This document shows, piece after piece, positions 59,633 through 64,000 of a DNA stretch of 64,000 nt. Origin of the DNA: Streptomyces sp. NBC_01750. Its GTDB lineage: Bacteria; Actinomycetota; Actinomycetes; Streptomycetales; Streptomycetaceae. The position numbers were made by a program, and so were the translations under genes. Under the pieces are notes generated by a model. The model searched no databases. It was not told where the DNA came from and was given only the letters and a program-made list of their open reading frames with translations. Position 1 is the stretch's first letter; the number at the start of each line of letters is the position of its first letter. The stretch is taken from NCBI RefSeq assembly GCF_035918095.1, contig NZ_CP109137.1:7008001-7072000 (forward strand), in the 5' to 3' direction.

Positions 59633-60447
59633 GCCGCGGGCTCGGGCTGGGCCGGGGAGGTGTGGAGCGGCGCGGCTGGGGTCGCCGGTGCCAGTTGAGC
59701 CGCCAGCCAGACCGGTACGCCGTCCAGCAGGCGGAACAGCCGGCCCGCCTCCGCCCGCAAACGGCTCGCCTCCGGCTCCGGTTCGCAGTCGGCCAGTGCC
59801 GCCAGCGCCGGCGCCGTGCCGATCAGAAAGCCGAGCTCCTCGCGGATCCGCAGCGATTCGGAGAAGCCGTGCCTGGCCTCCGCCAACTCGCCGTCACGCA
59901 GCGCGAGTCCGGCCTGGTGGTGCCAGGTGAAGGAGAGCAGCAGCGTGTCACCCTGCGCGGTTGCTCCGGCGTGCGCCCGCTGGTACGCGGCACGGGCCGC
60001 CTGCGGCGAGTCGGCGATGTGCTCGGCGACAAGGCCGCGGCGGAAGTCGAGCAGCGGGCGCCTGGGCGAGGTGGGGGCGAGCAGTGCCGCGGCCCTGCCG
60101 AGTGCGGAGCGGGCCTCGTCGGCCCGGTCGCGTACACCGAGGCGGGTCGCCGCGTACGCGAGCCTCCCGCGCTCGCACGCCGCGCCGCCGCGTTCGTCGT
60201 CGTCCCGGGCCACCGCCTCGGCCGTACGCAGCGCGTCCTCGGCGTCCGCCCAGCCGTCGGCGGTGAACAGACAGCGCTCGACGAGCAGTCCGGCCCGCTC
60301 GAGTGCCCCCGCGGGATTCGCTGTGTGGGCTTCGAGCAGGGCTGCCGCGTCGGTCCAACAGCCGCGCGAGCGCAGCCGCCATACCGCGGTCTGGAGGGGG
60401 TCGTCACCTGCGGTGGTTCCGGAACCAGACATGGCGGTATGCGCCAC
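59629..60447 (-). CDS. TPR-like helical repeat protein, hypothetical
   Basis: Ala-rich helical protein of 272 aa with repeats of the tetratricopeptide kind (for example DALRTAEAVARDDDERGGAA, AARAAYQRAHAGATAQGD and AEARHGFSESLRIREELGF). It may be a scaffold or regulatory partner, function unknown. It starts at GTG 60447 with GGGGAGG 5 bases upstream. Its C-terminus is Ala/Pro-rich and abuts the SDR fragment. Confidence 0.7.
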   Translation of the reverse strand: MAHTAMSGSGTTAGDDPLQTAVWRLRSRGCWTDAAALLEAHTANPAGALERAGLLVERCLFTADGWADAEDALRTAEAVARDDDERGGAACERGRLAYAATRLGVRDRADEARSALGRAAALLAPTSPRRPLLDFRRGLVAEHIADSPQAARAAYQRAHAGATAQGDTLLLSFTWHHQAGLALRDGELAEARHGFSESLRIREELGFLIGTAPALAALADCEPEPEASRLRAEAGRLFRLLDGVPVWLAAQLAPATPAAPLHTSPAQPEPAA

Positions 60448-60681
60448 TTGCCCTCCCCGAGCACGCCATTGAGCTGTTGAGTCAGTCGCATCTCAGCATG
60501 GATAGGCATGCCTGGCCAAGAGGTCAGGTGAATGAATTCACAATCATGCGGCGCGGGATGGGGCGCGGGTGGTCAGTGGTGCGCCCCTTCCCCAGCCCGG
60601 GATCCGCCCCGGACCCCGCGCCTCAATAGATGGCGAGGCCGGATTTCCCAGCGCGTCCGCAGGTCCGGGGCGGCCCCGGCT

Positions 60682-62415
60682 TCAGCTCATCCGCAGCGCC
60701 AGGAAGAAGTCCAGCTTGTCCTCCAGGCGCGACAGGTCACGGCCCGTCAGTTGCTCGATCCTGCCCACTCTGTAGCGCAGTGTGTTCACATGCAGATGCA
60801 GCCGCGTCGCGCACCGCGTCCACGACCCGTCGCAGTCCAGGAACGCCTCCAGCGTCGGGATCAGCTCCGCGCGGTGGCGCTGGTCGTAGTCGCGGAGCGG
60901 GTCCAGCAGCCGGGCCGTGAACGCGCGGCGCACATCGTCCGGGACGAAGGGCAGCAGCAGCACGTGCGAGGCCAGCTCGTGGTGACCTGCCGCGCAGACC
61001 CTGCCCGGGCGGGCCGCCGCCACCCGGCGGGCGTGTCTCGCCTCCTCCAGCGCGCCCCGCAGACCCTCCGCCGAGCTCACTGCCGCGCTGACGCCCAGCG
61101 TGAGCCGGCCGTCGTCGGCGAGACCCGCGGAGAGCGGGTCGCGTACGGACAGCAGCAGCGCGTCGGCGTGCAGTCCGGCCTCGGAGGAGCCGGCCTCGGG
61201 GGCGTCCGGGTCGAGGGCCGTCGCGGGCAGCGGGAGCAGCGCGATCGCCTCGTCGCCGGTGTGGGCGACCGCGATCCGGTCCGCGGAGTCGGGACCGGCT
61301 GCCCCCGGGTCGACCAGGATCTCCTCCAGCAGCGACTGGGCGACCGGGCCGGCCTCGATGGCCGTACCGCCCGTACCGCCCGTACCGACTGCGCCGGCCG
61401 TACCGGGCGCCCCGTCCTGCCCCCAGTCCACCCGCGCCACCACCACCTGCCAGTGCGGCGCCGTGCCGAGACCCGGCAGCAGCACCGGCGCGGCCACTCG
61501 CAGACGCGCCGCGATCTCGGCCGGTGCCGCTCCCGCCTGGACCAGTTCCAGAACCTCCTGGGCGAGCCGTCGGCGTACCGTACGGGCCGCCTCGCGCCGG
61601 TCGCGCTCGACGGCGATCAGCTGGGTCACGCCTTGCAGCAGGTCCAGTCGCGCGGCCGGCCAGTCGCCCGCGTCCGCCTCGACCGCCAGCAGCCAGTCGG
61701 ACAGCACCGTCTCGCGGACGTCTCTCGAGGCGGGGGCGGCGCCGCGGCCGTTGTTACGGATCGGGAAGAGGGAGTACGTCACCCCGTGGACCGTCGCCCG
61801 ATGCGGCCCCCGGCGGCCGGCGCGGGTGGCCGCCAGATGCTCACCGGCGAGTGTGGCGCTCACCTCGCCGGGCAGCGGGTCGCCCGCGCCCGCGATCTGG
61901 CGGCCGGTGGGGGAGAGCACCCAGGCTCGAAGGTCCAGGTCGGAGCCGAGCAGGTCCAGGACCACCTCCGGCCCGCCGCCCGCCGGGCCGGAGGTCATCA
62001 GCCGCCTGTGCCTGTCCACGACTGCGGCGAGGTCCCCGGCCCGCTCACCGGAGACCTGACGCACCACATGCTCAGTGATCGTCGCAAATGCAACGGATTC
62101 ATTGACTGCAAAGAGCGGCAGTCGATGGCGAGAACACGCCTCGATGAGGTCGCCCGGAATGTTTCCCAGCTCCGCCTCTCCGGCCGCCAGGCCGGCCACC
62201 CCGGCGCCCGCCAGGATCCGGACGAACGGCTCGGAGTCCGCGGCCGTCCGCCGCCAGGCGAGCCCGGTCAGCACCAGTTCGCCCCCCGAGAGATAGCGGC
62301 TCGGATCGCGCAGGTCGGTGGTCATCACACCGCGGACACCGCGGTCCAGTTCGTCCTCGCCGCCGAGCAGCCGCAGCCCAAGCGCGTCGGTTTCCAGCAG
62401 TGCGCGCAGCCGCAT
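60682..62415 (-). CDS. PucR-family transcriptional regulator of purine catabolism
   Basis: Regulator of 577 aa: PucR N-terminal domain (MRLRALLETDALGLRLLGGE, YLSGGELVLTGLAWR), a central GGDEF-like part, and the C-terminal helix-turn-helix (CATRLHLHVNTLRYRVGRIE). It is divergent from xanthine dehydrogenase genes and so probably controls purine breakdown. A run of Gly-Thr-rich repeats (near 61365-61400) interrupts the middle. The ATG at 62415 is the conserved start; the frame is open to 63126. The 290-base gap to 62704 should hold both promoters. Confidence 0.88.
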   Translation of the reverse strand: MRLRALLETDALGLRLLGGEDELDRGVRGVMTTDLRDPSRYLSGGELVLTGLAWRRTAADSEPFVRILAGAGVAGLAAGEAELGNIPGDLIEACSRHRLPLFAVNESVAFATITEHVVRQVSGERAGDLAAVVDRHRRLMTSGPAGGGPEVVLDLLGSDLDLRAWVLSPTGRQIAGAGDPLPGEVSATLAGEHLAATRAGRRGPHRATVHGVTYSLFPIRNNGRGAAPASRDVRETVLSDWLLAVEADAGDWPAARLDLLQGVTQLIAVERDRREAARTVRRRLAQEVLELVQAGAAPAEIAARLRVAAPVLLPGLGTAPHWQVVVARVDWGQDGAPGTAGAVGTGGTGGTAIEAGPVAQSLLEEILVDPGAAGPDSADRIAVAHTGDEAIALLPLPATALDPDAPEAGSSEAGLHADALLLSVRDPLSAGLADDGRLTLGVSAAVSSAEGLRGALEEARHARRVAAARPGRVCAAGHHELASHVLLLPFVPDDVRRAFTARLLDPLRDYDQRHRAELIPTLEAFLDCDGSWTRCATRLHLHVNTLRYRVGRIEQLTGRDLSRLEDKLDFFLALRMS

Positions 62416-62704
62416 CTCGTCGCCACCGATCTGTCTCGTTGTCGCCGGTGGCCCTTGGCCACCGTTTCCAGGGGAAAACATCGAGGTTACTGAGCCTCGC
62501 CTTTCGTTCGAATCTACAAGACGAGACAGGCGACCAGCCAACTCCTTCATGGTTTCGGTGACTGCACCAGGCGCAGACTGGCTTGTGTACTGGGGCCACA
62601 GCGCGTTAACAGCACATGAATAAGCGCGTGAACAACCAGTCGAGGGCCGGCCGTCCCGGGCCCGCTGCGACGAACGACCCCGATTGAGAAGAAGAGAGCC
62701 ACTC

Positions 62705-63604
62705 ATGGACTTCCTTCGCCCCGCCAGCTGGGAGGAGGCGCTCGCCGCCAAGGCCGAGCACCCCACGGCTGTACCCATCGCGGGTGGCACCGATGTGATG
62801 GTCGAGATCAACTTCGACCACCGCCGGCCGGAGTACCTCCTGGACCTGAACCGCATCGGCGAGCTGCTCGAGTGGGAGGTCGGCGAGGACACCGTCCGAC
62901 TGGGCGCCTCCGTTCCGTACACCCGGATCATGGAGAACCTCCGGGCCGAACTGCCCGGTCTGGCATTGGCTTCGCACACCGTCGCATCGCCCCAGATCCG
63001 CAACCGCGGCGGTGTCGGCGGCAACCTCGGCACCGCATCCCCGGCCGGCGACGCCCACCCGGCGCTGCTCGCCGCGGGCGCCGAGGTCGAGGTCGAGTCG
63101 GTACGAGGCAGCCGCCTCATCCCCATCGACGAGTTCTACACCGGCGTCAAGCGCAACGCGCTTGCGGCGGACGAGCTGATTCGGGCCGTCCACATCGAAA
63201 AGGCAGACGGACCGCAGCAGTTCTCGAAGGTGGGCACTCGCAACGCGATGGTGATCGCGGTCTGCGCCTTCGGTCTTGCTCTGCACCCTCGGACCCGCAC
63301 GGTACGCACCGGCATCGGCTCCGCCGCCCCGACCCCGGTCCGGGCGAAGGCGGCCGAGGAATTCCTGAACGCCGCGCTCGAAGAGGGCGGTTTCTGGGAC
63401 AGCAGGAAAATCATTACCCCGTCGGTCGCCAAGCAGTTCGCGTTGCTCGCCTCCGGTGACTGCAACCCGATCGACGACGTGCGCGGCACGGCGAGTTACC
63501 GCCGCCACGCGGTCGGCGTCATGGCCCGCCGGACCCTGGGCTGGACCTGGGAGGCATACCGGGGCAATGCCCACGGCACAAAGGGAGGCGCACAGTGCGC
63601 GTGA
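62705..63604 (+). CDS. Xanthine dehydrogenase FAD-binding subunit
   Basis: FAD subunit of 299 aa of the molybdenum hydroxylase family. FAD-binding motifs are VPIAGGTDVMVEIN and IRNRGGVGGNLGTASPAGD. It passes electrons from the iron-sulfur subunit during oxidation of hypoxanthine and xanthine. The ATG at 62705 starts the family-typical MDFLRPASWEEAL. Its stop overlaps the next gene by 10 bases. Confidence 0.92.
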   Translation: MDFLRPASWEEALAAKAEHPTAVPIAGGTDVMVEINFDHRRPEYLLDLNRIGELLEWEVGEDTVRLGASVPYTRIMENLRAELPGLALASHTVASPQIRNRGGVGGNLGTASPAGDAHPALLAAGAEVEVESVRGSRLIPIDEFYTGVKRNALAADELIRAVHIEKADGPQQFSKVGTRNAMVIAVCAFGLALHPRTRTVRTGIGSAAPTPVRAKAAEEFLNAALEEGGFWDSRKIITPSVAKQFALLASGDCNPIDDVRGTASYRRHAVGVMARRTLGWTWEAYRGNAHGTKGGAQCA

Positions 63605-64000
63605 ACTTCACGGTCAACGGTCGTCAGCAGGAAGCGGACGACGTGTGGGAGGGCGAGAGCCTGCTCTACGTGCTGCGTGAGCGCATGGGCCTGCCCGGCT
63701 CCAAGAACGCCTGCGAGCAGGGCGAGTGCGGCTCCTGCACGGTCCGCCTCGACGGCGTCCCGGTCTGTTCCTGCCTCGTTGCCGCGGGTCAGGTCGAGGG
63801 CCGCGAGGTCGTCACCGTAGAGGGCCTGGCGGACTTCGCCAGGCAGCGGGCCGAGCACGGCGGCTGCGCCACCGGCGCCTGTGGCACCACCCTGGACCAG
63901 GCCAAGCGGTGGGAAGCCAGGCCTTCCGACTCGCAGACCGGTGAGGGCTCCGCGCTGTCCCCGATCCAGCAGGCGTTCATCGATGCCGGTGCCGTGCAGT
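63595..64000 (+). CDS. Xanthine dehydrogenase 2Fe-2S subunit (3' end outside window)
   Basis: Iron-sulfur subunit; 135 codons lie in the window. The N-terminal plant-type 2Fe-2S site is NACEQGECGSCTVRLDG with a later VCSCLVAAG cysteine. An insertion between the two clusters (about residues 78-120) is longer than in standard XdhC-type subunits. The second cluster should follow the last visible residues. The GTG at 63595 follows AAGGGAGG and overlaps the FAD subunit. Confidence 0.9.
   Translation, partial: MRVNFTVNGRQQEADDVWEGESLLYVLRERMGLPGSKNACEQGECGSCTVRLDGVPVCSCLVAAGQVEGREVVTVEGLADFARQRAEHGGCATGACGTTLDQAKRWEARPSDSQTGEGSALSPIQQAFIDAGAVQ

Noticed and set aside
60532..62493. Plus-strand open frame of 653 codons
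   Set aside because: It is antisense to the PucR regulator and Arg/Gly/Gln-rich without motifs.

Overview
The window is high-GC actinomycete DNA and almost certainly comes from a Streptomyces chromosome. Starts are ATG or GTG behind GGAGG-type ribosome sites, genes are often coupled by ATGA overlaps, TTA codons are rare and regulatory, and a complete spore-pigment (whiE-type) locus is present. No rRNA, tRNA or CRISPR array was seen.

Layout. (1) 1-1826: a SpoIIE-type sensor phosphatase, cut by the window edge. (2) 2266-10575 (to 11672 with a secreted beta-helix protein): the whiE spore-pigment locus. A FAD hydroxylase is divergent from a tight operon of SchA/CurD protein, cupin, KS-alpha, KS-beta, ACP, aromatase/cyclase and cyclase, with a convergent O-methyltransferase. 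(3) 11826-38008: a second, unrelated biosynthetic cluster of about 26 kb built from two divergent operons. The minus operon (19875 to 11826) makes an aromatic amino acid precursor through a TrpEG/PhzE-type chorismate aminase, followed by an acyl-CoA dehydrogenase, a reductase, an aminotransferase, a cyclase-fold protein, an SDR, a fatty-acid-hydroxylase-like membrane protein and a methyltransferase. The plus operon (20171 to 34922) holds a class II DAHP synthase, two ACPs, three KS/KS-beta pairs, a benzoate-CoA-ligase-like enzyme, an enoyl-ACP reductase, a ketoreductase, a hydrolase, an F420-type oxidoreductase and a FAD enzyme. A large LuxR ATPase regulator with three TTA codons and a hotdog thioesterase close it. 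The likely product is an (amino)benzoyl-primed, type II PKS-derived reduced or polyene-like chain; I cannot assign a known compound. Two near-identical 16-bp palindromes sit in the shared promoter region.

(4) 38428-40024: genomic scar tissue. A short leader ORF and a deleted rsgA copy are followed by a methyltransferase fragment, a DUF6059-like gene, an IS5-type transposase remnant and a hypothetical gene. (5) 40246-46402: a formamide/formate locus (formate dehydrogenase, two fluoride channels, FmdB-like zinc ribbon, amide channel, formamidase), then an intact rsgA preceded by a leader ORF of the same 23-codon design as the one at 38428. (6) 46463-64000: ordinary chromosomal genes (flavin protein, DUF456, regulators, a PP2C-like protein, pyruvate oxidase, DUF2637, an iron-regulated FhuF-like protein, GntR, dual-specificity phosphatase, PucR and the start of a xanthine dehydrogenase operon), interrupted by decayed fragments of transposase, NB-ARC, ATPase and SDR genes.

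The most unusual items are the three-pair KS/KS-beta aryl-primed cluster and its palindromic operators, and the duplicated leader-peptide/alternative-hairpin arrangement in front of rsgA and its relic.
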